15,267 nucleotides of DNA from Prevotella sp. (lineage in GTDB: Bacteria; Bacteroidota; Bacteroidia; Bacteroidales; Bacteroidaceae), in NCBI GenBank assembly GCA_016291915.1, contig JAEEZP010000065.1, forward strand, positions 1 to 15,267. The letters run 5' to 3'. Position numbers and translations under genes: made by a program. Shown here in pieces: positions 6,374 to 13,459 of the stretch. Each line of letters opens with the position of its first letter. Position 1 is the first letter of the stretch. The notes beneath the pieces were generated by a model. It did not search any database. It was not told the DNA's origin and was given only the letters and a program-made list of their open reading frames with translations.

Positions 6374-8988
6374 ATTCTACGTTTTATAAATCTGTACAAC
6401 TCGCCCAACACCACGATAAACGCCGTCGAGCCGATTACCATCACCCACTCTCGCCATGACATACCATCCGTGCGGAACATCTTACCGCCAAACTGCACGA
6501 TGAGTACCTGTCCTACAAGGATCAATGCCAAGACAAACAAGAATCCACGCTCTCGCCACAACTTACGGAAAGCACTCTGTGAAGAACCCAGTGTCTTCGC
6601 ATTAAAGAGATTCCAGAACTGCAACATCACGAAGATAGTAAAGAATATCGTCATCTCATGATAGTGAACTCCAAACTCCGCATCATCATGGAGGAAATAA
6701 ACCAAGAGACTGAACATGATGACAAAGAACAGTCCGCCTATCAGGAGGATACCCCAACCCATTCCTTTGGAGATGATGAAACTGTCGGTGGATCTCGGTC
6801 GTTCGCGCATCACCTCCCTGGAAGGTGCCAGCGATGCCAAGGCCATGGCAGCAAAAGTATCCATAATCAGGTTGATCCATAGGATCTGAGTCACCGTCAA
6901 CGGCAGTTCTGTACCTAACAGTGAACCGCCCAATACCAAGAGCAATGCGGTCACGTTTACCACGAGTTGGAAGAAAAGAAAACGCTGGATATTCTTATAT
7001 AACGAACGCCCCCACATCACCGCATCGGTGATACTCCTGAACGAGTCGTCCAACAAGGTGATATCGCTGGCTTCCTTCGCCACACTGGTACCACTGCCCA
7101 ACGACAGGCCTACGTGCGCATGATGGAGGGCCGGTGCATCGTTCGTGCCGTCACCCGTCACGGCCACCACCTGCTGCCGCTGTTGTAACAACTGCACGAA
7201 CCGCTGTTTGTCTGCCGGTCGTGCCCTGCTGATGATACGGATGGTAAGAACACGTTGCAACGCTTCTTCATCTGACAAAGCAGCGAAGTCTGCACCCGTG
7301 ATAAGGGCCTCGTCAGGGGTCTCCTCATCCCATATACCTATCTGGCGACCGATCTCCTTGGCTGTGCCGGAATGGTCACCGGTAACCATCTTCACCTCGA
7401 TCCCCGCCTGCTGACAACGGTGCACAGCATCAGGCACATCGCTCCTTACAGGATCGCTGATAGCACAGATAGCCTGCAGGTGGAGATGAGTAAGCTGTTC
7501 CCAGTCTTCATCCGTCATCTTCTTCCATGCAAAAGCAAGTGTACGCATAGCCTTTTCCTGATACTGCTGCAACTGTCTGTTGACCTGTTCACGGGTCGCA
7601 TCGGAGATCTCACAACAGGTGGTGACAATCTCCGGAGCACCTTTCATCAACAGGTAATGCTCTTCTCCTATCTGTACGGTTGTCGTCATGTATTTCAACT
7701 GTGTGGAGAAGGGCTGTTGATGAAGGATGGCTGTCTGCTGACGGATCGTCTGATAGTCGTTGGCCACCTCTCCGCCGACAAACTGCTGATGAGCCCATTC
7801 CAAGAGTGCCACCTCAGTAGGGTTACCTATTCCCTGATGGTCTTTCCCGAGATAGGCCGTGCTGTTCATGGCAATGGCAGTAGCCAGGAAAGACTTGTCG
7901 TCCATCGGTGTTTCTGAAGGAAACAGGCTCATGTCAGCCACGGTCATCTTATTCTGCGTCAGGGTACCGGTCTTGTCGGTACAGATAACGGTCACGGCGC
8001 CCATTGTCTCACAGGCATGGAGTTTTCTCACGAGGTTGTTGCTCACCAGCATCCTCCGCATGTTCAGTGCCAGACAGAGGGTGACAGCCATCGGTAATCC
8101 CTCGGGGACGGCCATCACGATGAGCGTGACGGTCATCATGAAATATTGCAAGACCACCTCTGCCATCTCCAGATAATCATTGCTGTGCCATAGCTCGGGA
8201 TGGGTGACGATATGGTGGGTCAGGAAAATAATAAAGGCAGAGATAGATAGGATAAAACCCGCTCTGTTGATCATATTACCCAGGCGCTTCAGTTGGATGT
8301 TCAGAGGAGTCTCCACATCAGTATCTTCAGAAGCACTCTTTGCCACCTTACCGATCTCTGTGGCATTGCCCACAGCTGTGACAACCATCACTCCCCTGCC
8401 GTTCATCACCATCGTGGAGCGCATCACACGGTATGACGGATAGGTACTCTCCGGATCGTTCAGGCTTTCATCAGCGTACTTGTCCACGATCGGCTCTCCC
8501 GTCAGTGACGACTCATCGATCTGCAGATCAATGCTTTTCACCAATTCACCGTCGGCAGGAATCTCATCTCCTGTTTCTATGATGACAACATCACCCACAA
8601 CAATCTCCTTACGGGGAATGAGCATGATCTGTCCCTCACGCTTCACCTTCACCGGCTGTTCCTCACCAATAGCAGTCAGTACCGCGAACTTCTTTGCAGC
8701 ATCGCGCTCGAAATAAAAACCGATTGTGGTAGCGAGGAAGATGGCCAGGAAGATACCGATGGTCTCGATGATCTCACCATGAATAAAAGCGAGGATCAGT
8801 GATACAACACCGGCAAAGAGCAGGATCTGTATGATAGGATCCTGATATTTCTCCAGATACAATCGCCAGAGAGAACGGCTCTTGGGAGGAGTAAGTACAT
8901 TCTCCCCATAGAGCTGCCGTTGGCATTCAACCTCAGCCTTTGACAATCCCCTTGCGAGCAATTCCTCTGTATATTGTCCTTTATTCAT
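6361..8988 (-). CDS. Calcium-transporting P-type ATPase, PMCA-type (P2B-like)
   Basis: ATP-driven Ca2+ exporter of the inner membrane. Counted from ATG 8988 it has 875 residues. In order: an N-terminal cation-ATPase domain (about 1-45), two membrane helices, actuator loop with L-T-G-E-P at 162-166, helices 3-4 with V-P-E-G-L-P at 294-299, phosphorylation site D338 in D-K-T-G-T-L-T, nucleotide domain with K-G-A-P at 449-452, M-V-T-G-D at 534-538, hinge T-G-D-G-T-N-D at 611-617, and six C-terminal helices with N-L-I-M-D-T at 706-711. The P-E-G-L glutamate plus the N and D in helix 6 give the single calcium site known for PMCA-type pumps. The actuator motif is TGEP, not the common TGES; its glutamate is kept. 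The frame is open to a TTG at 9012, but that codon lies within the -7 box, so ATG 8988 is chosen. First gene of a four-gene unit. Confidence 0.95.
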   Translation of the reverse strand: MNKGQYTEELLARGLSKAEVECQRQLYGENVLTPPKSRSLWRLYLEKYQDPIIQILLFAGVVSLILAFIHGEIIETIGIFLAIFLATTIGFYFERDAAKKFAVLTAIGEEQPVKVKREGQIMLIPRKEIVVGDVVIIETGDEIPADGELVKSIDLQIDESSLTGEPIVDKYADESLNDPESTYPSYRVMRSTMVMNGRGVMVVTAVGNATEIGKVAKSASEDTDVETPLNIQLKRLGNMINRAGFILSISAFIIFLTHHIVTHPELWHSNDYLEMAEVVLQYFMMTVTLIVMAVPEGLPMAVTLCLALNMRRMLVSNNLVRKLHACETMGAVTVICTDKTGTLTQNKMTVADMSLFPSETPMDDKSFLATAIAMNSTAYLGKDHQGIGNPTEVALLEWAHQQFVGGEVANDYQTIRQQTAILHQQPFSTQLKYMTTTVQIGEEHYLLMKGAPEIVTTCCEISDATREQVNRQLQQYQEKAMRTLAFAWKKMTDEDWEQLTHLHLQAICAISDPVRSDVPDAVHRCQQAGIEVKMVTGDHSGTAKEIGRQIGIWDEETPDEALITGADFAALSDEEALQRVLTIRIISRARPADKQRFVQLLQQRQQVVAVTGDGTNDAPALHHAHVGLSLGSGTSVAKEASDITLLDDSFRSITDAVMWGRSLYKNIQRFLFFQLVVNVTALLLVLGGSLLGTELPLTVTQILWINLIMDTFAAMALASLAPSREVMRERPRSTDSFIISKGMGWGILLIGGLFFVIMFSLLVYFLHDDAEFGVHYHEMTIFFTIFVMLQFWNLFNAKTLGSSQSAFRKLWRERGFLFVLALILVGQVLIVQFGGKMFRTDGMSWREWVMVIGSTAFIVVLGELYRFIKRRICRA

Positions 8989-9009
8989 AACTATCACATT
9001 AATAAGTTG

Positions 9010-9041
9010 CAAAATTACAAAGCTAATCTCAAATTACCAAA
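9010..9041 (-). promoter_or_regulatory. Bacteroidetes-type promoter of the Ca-ATPase-HAD-ribF-CPBP operon
   Basis: On the minus strand TTTG (9041-9038) is followed by exactly 20 bases and then TAATTTTG (9017-9010). This equals the known consensus TTTG-N19-21-TAnnTTTG. Transcription should start near 9004, giving a leader of about 15 bases before ATG 8988. A second -7-like sequence, TAGCTTTG at 9025-9018, lies just upstream but has no -33 partner at proper distance. Confidence 0.8.
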
Positions 9042-9105
9042 AAGAACACAACTTAATTCTTCCGATTGCTTGCAACCGTAAAAAGTTTTTTGCTCAAAAA
9101 TGAAG

Positions 9106-9127
9106 TTTTTCTAAATCTTTAGGAAAA
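9106..9127. other. AT-rich imperfect hairpin
   Basis: TTTTTCTAA (9106-9114) can pair with TTAGGAAAA (9119-9127) across a four-base loop, nine pairs with one G-T wobble. It sits about 65 bases upstream of the ATPase -33 box and 108 bases upstream of the GH127 -33 box. It is neither next to a coding end nor followed by a suitable T-run on the strand of any finished gene. Role unknown; may be chance in AT-rich DNA. Confidence 0.25.
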
Positions 9128-9173
9128 GACAAATCAGATGACCAAATAGGAATAGAGTTTGCTGTTGCAAGGG

Positions 9174-9188
9174 TGACAGATTCTGTCA
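9174..9188. promoter_or_regulatory. Candidate operator: perfect 7-1-7 palindrome
   Basis: TGACAGA and TCTGTCA are exact inverted repeats around a single T. The centre is about 54 bases upstream of the GH127 -33 element and some 130 bases upstream of the ATPase -33 element. Size and symmetry suit a dimeric regulator. No regulator gene lies next to it in this window, so the assignment is a guess from symmetry and position. Confidence 0.35.
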
Positions 9189-9234
9189 TACCTTCATATT
9201 GCTAACCTTATGTTCGTAATTATTATAAAAAATA

Positions 9235-9266
9235 TTTCCGATTTCGCACTTTTATGTTTATCTTTG
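9235..9266 (+). promoter_or_regulatory. Probable Bacteroidetes-type promoter of the GH127 gene
   Basis: TATCTTTG at 9259-9266 matches the -7 consensus TAnnTTTG. TTTC at 9235-9238, exactly 20 bases upstream, matches the -33 TTTG at three of four positions. Transcription would start near 9273, leaving about 30 bases before ATG 9303. Confidence 0.65.
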
Positions 9267-9302
9267 CTGAATCTTCTAATGATAACAATTAATAATTCAC
9301 GT

Positions 9303-11735
9303 ATGAGACATCTTGGAATTTCTGCATTATTGCTGATGATCATCACATCACCAATCTGTCGGGCACAAAATACCGGTTATCCTATCAATCCCGTGCCATT
9401 TACCGCCGTAAAGGTTACTCCCGGAACATTCTGGGGACAACGGTTGGAAGCCAGTAGGACGACAACGGTGCCCCTCGCTTTCAGCAAATGCGAGGAGACA
9501 GGGCGTTACATGAACTTCATCCATGCCACTGAGCACATGAAGGATCCCTCCAAGACCTTCCCCGTGAGTGGTTTCAGTTTCGATGATACCGATCCATATA
9601 AGACCATCGAAGGGGCTTCTTATCTGTTGCAGACCTTCCCCGATAAAAAACTGGCGCATTATGTGGACTCCATCATCGACATCATCGGTGCGGCACAGGA
9701 ACCTGACGGATATCTCTATACGGCAAGAACACAGAATCCGGATAAGCCACATAACTGGTCCGGCAACAAGAGATGGGTCAAGGAAGAGGACCTCAGTCAT
9801 GAGTTGTATAACTTAGGACACATGGTTGAAGGAGCTATCGCCCACTATCAGGCTACCGGCAGTAGGAAATTCCTGGATATCGCCATCCGTTATGCCGACT
9901 GTGTCTGCCGTGAGGTGGGACCCAATCCCGGTCAGGCATGTGTAGTGCCGGGACATCAGATTGCTGAGATGGCATTGGCAAAGCTCTACCTCGTTACCGG
10001 CGACAAGAAATATCTCGATGAAGCGAAATTCTTTTTAGACTACCGTGGTAAGACAGAGATCAAACACGATTATTCCCAGGCTCACCTCCCTGTCATCCAA
10101 CAGAAAGAGGCGGTAGGGCATGCTGTACGTGCTGCCTATATGTATGCGGGTATGGCGGATGTGGCTGCATTGACAGGTGATACGGCATATATCCATGCCA
10201 TCGACGCAATCTGGAATAATATCGTATCGAAGAAACTGTATATCACCGGTGGTATCGGGGCCACCAACAACGGTGAGGCTTTCGGAAAGAACTACGAACT
10301 GCCGAATATGAGTGCCTATTGTGAGACATGTGCAGCTATCGGTAATGTATATGTCAACCACCGACTGTTCCTCCTCCATGGAGAGTCGAAATACTATGAT
10401 GTGCTGGAGCGCACGCTCTATAACGGACTGATCTCTGGTGTTTCCCTGCAAGGCAACGGTTTCTTCTATCCCAACCCGTTAGCCTCCATGGGACAACATC
10501 AACGACAACCTTGGTTCGGCTGTGCCTGCTGTCCGTCAAACATCTGCCGTTTTATCCCCTCCCTGCCTGGATATGTGTATGCGGTGAAAGACCGTTCGGT
10601 GTATGTCAACCTTTTCTTATCCAACAAAGCTGATCTCTCTGTGGCTGGAAAGAAAATCAGTCTGTCACAAACCACCAACTATCCTTGGGAGGAGAATATC
10701 ACCATCCATATCAACAAGAATGAAGCCGGACGATTTGCACTGAAGATCCGCATCCCCGGTTGGGTAAGGAACAAGGTTGTCCCCAGTGACCTCTACCGAT
10801 ATACGGACGATGCACAACCCGTCTATCGTATCGCCGTGAATGACAAGGAACTGTATGATGATGAAAGAGCAATTGCACTGACTGACGATGGATACTTCAC
10901 CATTGAAAGGAAGTGGAAGAAAGGTGATAAGATACAGATTCATTTCTGTATGGAACCGCGGGTGGTACGGGCTAACAATGAGGTGACAGCCGACCAGGGT
11001 ATGGTAAGCATCGAGCGCGGACCGCTGGTGTATTGCGCTGAGCATCCTGACAACAACTTCGATATCATGAGCACGCTCCTTAATCAACATCCCGTCTTCA
11101 CTGAGGGAGAGAAAGAGATAGCAGGCACCACCGTCAAGACGCTCTCTACCAAAGTGCAGCAGCTCAGTTTCAACGAACAAGGGATGCTGACGACAAAAGA
11201 GGAAAACATGACACTCATCCCCTATTATGCCTGGTGCCATCGGGGAAGTGGTAAGATGCGGGTATGGCTGTCGCAGGATCTGAGTAGTATCACACCAGCC
11301 ACACCGCCATCGTTGGCGAGCAAGAGTAAATTGACGGCCTCTACGAAGACAACCGCCCTGTCAGCAGTATGCGACGGACTAGTACCAAAGAACAAGAACG
11401 ACCGCTCCATCCCCTACTATGACTGGTGGCCGAAGAAAGACGCTACCGAGTGGTTGGTATATGAACTCCCGGAAGAGATGTTTGTGAAGAGCAGCACCGT
11501 CTATTGGTTTGACGATCAGCCCTGGGGCGGTTGTGGATTACCCACATCCTGGAAGATCTACTATAAAGATGAGAAGGGACAGTGGCAGCCCGTCACCGGT
11601 GTGGAGCAATATCCCATCATCGCCGGCAATCCCTGCACAGTCAACTTCAACATGATTTCCACAAAAGCGCTGAAGTTAGAAGTAAAAATCTCCCCCAACC
11701 TCTCTGCCGGTCTCTTCGAGTGGAGCGTGAAGTAA
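9303..11735 (+). CDS. Secreted glycoside hydrolase family 127 protein, probable beta-L-arabinofuranosidase
   Basis: Likely removes beta-L-arabinofuranose from plant glycans or glycoproteins, acting in the periplasm. Counted from ATG 9303 it has 810 residues and a clear signal peptide: M-R-H, a hydrophobic core at 4-18 and a cut after C-R-A near residue 21. The (alpha/alpha)6 catalytic domain fills roughly 30-420. It has G-E-A-F with E325, then E341 and C343 in C-E-T-C, and C409-C410 in F-G-C-A-C-C-P. In the characterised enzyme HypBA1 the equivalent E338, C340, C417 and C418 bind zinc, C417 is the nucleophile and E322 the acid/base; the spacing here is the same. Beta-sandwich parts follow, with a discoidin-like end at about 680-810. 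The frame extends to ATG 9210 and ATG 9279; 9210 lies before the promoter and 9279 would only add eight polar residues. No SusC/SusD pair is adjacent. GH127 members can differ in sugar, so the exact substrate is inferred. Confidence 0.92.
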   Translation: MRHLGISALLLMIITSPICRAQNTGYPINPVPFTAVKVTPGTFWGQRLEASRTTTVPLAFSKCEETGRYMNFIHATEHMKDPSKTFPVSGFSFDDTDPYKTIEGASYLLQTFPDKKLAHYVDSIIDIIGAAQEPDGYLYTARTQNPDKPHNWSGNKRWVKEEDLSHELYNLGHMVEGAIAHYQATGSRKFLDIAIRYADCVCREVGPNPGQACVVPGHQIAEMALAKLYLVTGDKKYLDEAKFFLDYRGKTEIKHDYSQAHLPVIQQKEAVGHAVRAAYMYAGMADVAALTGDTAYIHAIDAIWNNIVSKKLYITGGIGATNNGEAFGKNYELPNMSAYCETCAAIGNVYVNHRLFLLHGESKYYDVLERTLYNGLISGVSLQGNGFFYPNPLASMGQHQRQPWFGCACCPSNICRFIPSLPGYVYAVKDRSVYVNLFLSNKADLSVAGKKISLSQTTNYPWEENITIHINKNEAGRFALKIRIPGWVRNKVVPSDLYRYTDDAQPVYRIAVNDKELYDDERAIALTDDGYFTIERKWKKGDKIQIHFCMEPRVVRANNEVTADQGMVSIERGPLVYCAEHPDNNFDIMSTLLNQHPVFTEGEKEIAGTTVKTLSTKVQQLSFNEQGMLTTKEENMTLIPYYAWCHRGSGKMRVWLSQDLSSITPATPPSLASKSKLTASTKTTALSAVCDGLVPKNKNDRSIPYYDWWPKKDATEWLVYELPEEMFVKSSTVYWFDDQPWGGCGLPTSWKIYYKDEKGQWQPVTGVEQYPIIAGNPCTVNFNMISTKALKLEVKISPNLSAGLFEWSVK

Positions 11736-11737
11736 GG

Positions 11738-11753
11738 GTGTAGAGTGTAGAGT
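11738..11753. repeat. Short tandem repeat, 7-base unit
   Basis: GTGTAGA occurs twice in a row and is followed by GT of a third unit, directly after the GH127 stop. Such short GTGTAGA runs may be slippage products or remains of a dispersed repeat. No function is visible. Confidence 0.5.
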
Positions 11754-11767
11754 ATTGAAGATCTTGC

Positions 11768-11810
11768 AAAAGAATTGGGGACAGGGCCGCTTCGCAGACC
11801 TGTCCCCAAT
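11768..11810 (-). terminator. Strong palindrome, probable terminator of the hut operon (possibly bidirectional)
   Basis: ATTGGGGACAGG (11774-11785) pairs perfectly over 12 bases with CCTGTCCCCAAT (11799-11810); the loop has 13 bases. On the minus strand it lies 17 bases past the hutI stop and is followed by TTCTTTT, which fits a rho-independent terminator for hutI. On the plus strand, after the GH127 gene, there is no T-run, so termination there would be weaker. The GGGGACAGG arm also resembles dispersed palindromic repeats found in other bacteria, so this may be a repeat that serves as a terminator. Confidence 0.65.
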
Positions 11811-11827
11811 CACATGATGAAATAAAA

Positions 11828-13075
11828 CTATAGGATCTCTTCACCTTTCAAGAACACCCGCTGGATGATGGGGGTGGTATAGGCGTAAGGGATGAAGTCG
11901 AGCGACGGGATAGGCTTGGTGATATAGAAATTCGCCACCTTACCGACGGTTATCGAACCATATTCCTGGCTCACGCCCATGGCGCAGGCCGTATTCAACG
12001 TTGTAGCATTGAGGGCCTCATACGGTGTAAGGTGCATCTTGATGCATGCCAAAGACACCACGAACTTCATGTCTCCCGAAGGAGTAGAGCCCGGGTTATA
12101 ATCAGAAGCCAGTGCCACGGCCAGTCCTTCATCAATCATCTTACGTGCCGGAGCAAAAGGCATATTCAGGAAGAACGACGTTCCGGGTAATCCTGTCGGC
12201 ATGGTGTCTGCTTGTTTCAGCATTTGGATATCCTCATCCGTCATGCTCTCCAAGTGATCCACGCTCAGTGCATGATGCTTGACAGCCACTTCTACGCCAC
12301 CTGACGGTGCTAACTCCTGTCCGTGGATCTTTCCGCGCATACCGTATTTCATTCCGGCCTCAAGGATAGCGGATGTCTCTTCGGGAGTAAAGAAGCCCTC
12401 ATCACAGAACACATCGACATAATCTGCCAGTTGCTCTGCCGCCACGGCAGGCATCATCTCATCGATAACCTGACGGACATATGCCGACTGACTCATCCCT
12501 CTTGCCACAGCATGAGCTCCTAAGAAAGTGCTGACCACTTTCATAGGAGCTGTCTCCTTGATACGACGGATCACCCGAAGCATCTTCAGTTCGTCGGCAG
12601 TGTTCAGTCCATAGCCGCTCTTGATTTCTACAGCTCCCGTGCCTTTGTGAATGATCTCGTTGACACGTTCCATGGCCTGTTCGAAGAGTTGTTGTTCTGT
12701 CATCTCATGCAGACGGTCGGCACTGTTCAGAATACCGCCACCCCTACGGGCAATCTCCGCATAACTCAGACCGTGGATCTTATCCACAAACTCCTGTTCA
12801 CGGCTACCAGCATATACCAGATGTGTATGACTGTCGCAGAAAGAAGGGAGCACAGCACCTCCTTCAGCATCGATGATCTCTGCGTCGTTTAACACCTCGG
12901 GAGAGAGATTTTTCAACGATTCCATCGGGCCATAGCCGGCTATACGGCCGTCTTTTACCCACAGCCATGCGTTGTTGATACAGTGCATCTGGTCCATGGC
13001 CTTACCACAGATCCGTTCTTTCTTCTCTTCGTCGATACCGGCCAGTATGCCGATGTTGTTGATGACCTTATTCAT
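11828..13075 (-). CDS. hutI: Imidazolonepropionase
   Basis: Hydrolyses 4-imidazolone-5-propanoate to N-formimino-L-glutamate, third step of histidine breakdown. It is an amidohydrolase-superfamily enzyme of 415 residues, normal for HutI. The metal site reads D-S-H-T-H at 81-85 (H83, H85), with H251 and E254 in H-G-Q-E-L and D325 in A-S-D-Y-N-P-G-S. Substrate-side motifs V-E-I-K-S-G-Y-G-L at 149-157 and G-G-G-I-L at 112-116 are present. ATG 13075 is the natural start: an AT-rich leader precedes it and no in-frame start upstream is better. It is on the same strand as hutH but separated by 413 bases of repeat-rich DNA. An imperfect -7-like TAATTTTA lies just before the start without a -33 partner, so it is unclear whether it has its own promoter. 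Confidence 0.97.
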   Translation of the reverse strand: MNKVINNIGILAGIDEEKKERICGKAMDQMHCINNAWLWVKDGRIAGYGPMESLKNLSPEVLNDAEIIDAEGGAVLPSFCDSHTHLVYAGSREQEFVDKIHGLSYAEIARRGGGILNSADRLHEMTEQQLFEQAMERVNEIIHKGTGAVEIKSGYGLNTADELKMLRVIRRIKETAPMKVVSTFLGAHAVARGMSQSAYVRQVIDEMMPAVAAEQLADYVDVFCDEGFFTPEETSAILEAGMKYGMRGKIHGQELAPSGGVEVAVKHHALSVDHLESMTDEDIQMLKQADTMPTGLPGTSFFLNMPFAPARKMIDEGLAVALASDYNPGSTPSGDMKFVVSLACIKMHLTPYEALNATTLNTACAMGVSQEYGSITVGKVANFYITKPIPSLDFIPYAYTTPIIQRVFLKGEEIL

Positions 13076-13104
13076 AAAATAAAATTATTTACTACGTTTA
13101 TGTT

Positions 13105-13132
13105 CTTTTTCTCTGTACCGCCAGAGAAAAAG
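13105..13132. repeat. Perfect 11-base-pair hairpin, head of repeat module 1
   Basis: CTTTTTCTCTG (13105-13115) pairs exactly with CAGAGAAAAAG (13122-13132) around the six-base loop TACCGC. In either direction it is not at a gene end: on the minus strand it lies about 30 bases before the hutI ATG. A hairpin of pyrimidine-rich and purine-rich arms followed by AACCAAAAAGAGAG is, from memory, a frequent motif in Prevotella and Bacteroides intergenic DNA. Confidence 0.7.
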
Positions 13133-13300
13133 CAACCAAAAAGAGAGCTCGTTGCACGCTCCGTGCCAGAAGGAATCTCAACTCTTCGAACTGAGCTGCG
13201 GGACTCGCTTTGCTCAAACAGGTCCTCGCTCCACCTTCGGTGCCGTTCTCAGTCGTTGCATTCCTTTGCTGCCACTCCCGCTATCGCAACATTTGGAGCC
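13133..13300. repeat. Repeat module 1 body, CTCG-rich dispersed element (putative)
   Basis: The stretch contains recurring imperfect units built around CTCGTT or CTCGCT at about 13148, 13204 and 13225, each followed by a short hairpin or a G-C rich patch such as GCACG-CTC-CGTGC at 13154-13166 and CACC-TTC-GGTG at 13232-13242. It has no coding signature in any frame. I recognise the style as that of a multi-copy Bacteroidetes intergenic element, but copy number cannot be seen here. Ends are approximate. Confidence 0.45.
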
Positions 13301-13309
13301 CCACCTATC

Positions 13310-13459
13310 CTCCCCAAAGGGGAGAAAAAACAATCACCGCGACCGCTTATAAGGGAGCGGTACCTTAGTGAAAGAGCGCCGAGTAGGCGCGGTTGCATCC
13401 CTCCCTTGGAGAAGGGAGGGCGTGGGAGGAATCGAGTCCCCTCCTTAGGCAAGGAGGGG
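13310..13459. repeat. Repeat module 2: cluster of five short hairpins
   Basis: Five perfect stems follow each other: CTCCCC/GGGGAG at 13310-13324; ACCGCT/AGCGGT at 13342-13361; GCGCC/GGCGC at 13376-13390; CCCTCCCTT/AAGGGAGGG at 13399-13420 with loop GGAG; CCCCTCCTT/AAGGAGGGG at 13438-13459 with loop AGGC. The last two are near copies of each other, nine pairs with four-base loops, and are followed by GGGGTGG-type sequence. This is the make-up of REP-like palindromic units. Located 29 bases after the hutH stop on the minus strand, the first hairpins met by polymerase could attenuate or protect the hut message; only a poor T-run follows. Confidence 0.65.

Larger units (their letters stand above)
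8989..9302. other. Divergent intergenic region between the Ca-ATPase operon and the GH127 gene
   Basis: The 314 bases hold no gene I can support. They contain the two divergent promoters (9010-9041 minus, 9235-9266 plus), an AT-rich hairpin at 9106-9127 and a perfect palindrome at 9174-9188. The composition is clearly more AT-rich than the flanking genes. A frame open upstream of the GH127 start runs through part of it but begins before that gene's promoter. Confidence 0.7.

Noticed and set aside
9018..9025. TAGCTTTG as main -7 box of the ATPase operon
   Set aside because: It matches TAnnTTTG but no TTTG or TTG lies 19-21 bases upstream; the adjacent TAATTTTG has an exact N20 partner.
13076..13110. 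Separate promoter for hutI
   Set aside because: TAATTTTA near the start misses the final G of the -7 consensus and has no -33 partner; evidence is too weak to list.
13249..13452. 67-codon minus-strand frame in the repeat island
   Set aside because: It is a translation of inverted-repeat module 2, with no leader or domain.
13310..13459. Possible CRISPR array
   Set aside because: The repeated units are short palindromes of differing sequence and uneven spacing, without identical repeats or spacers, and no cas genes are near.
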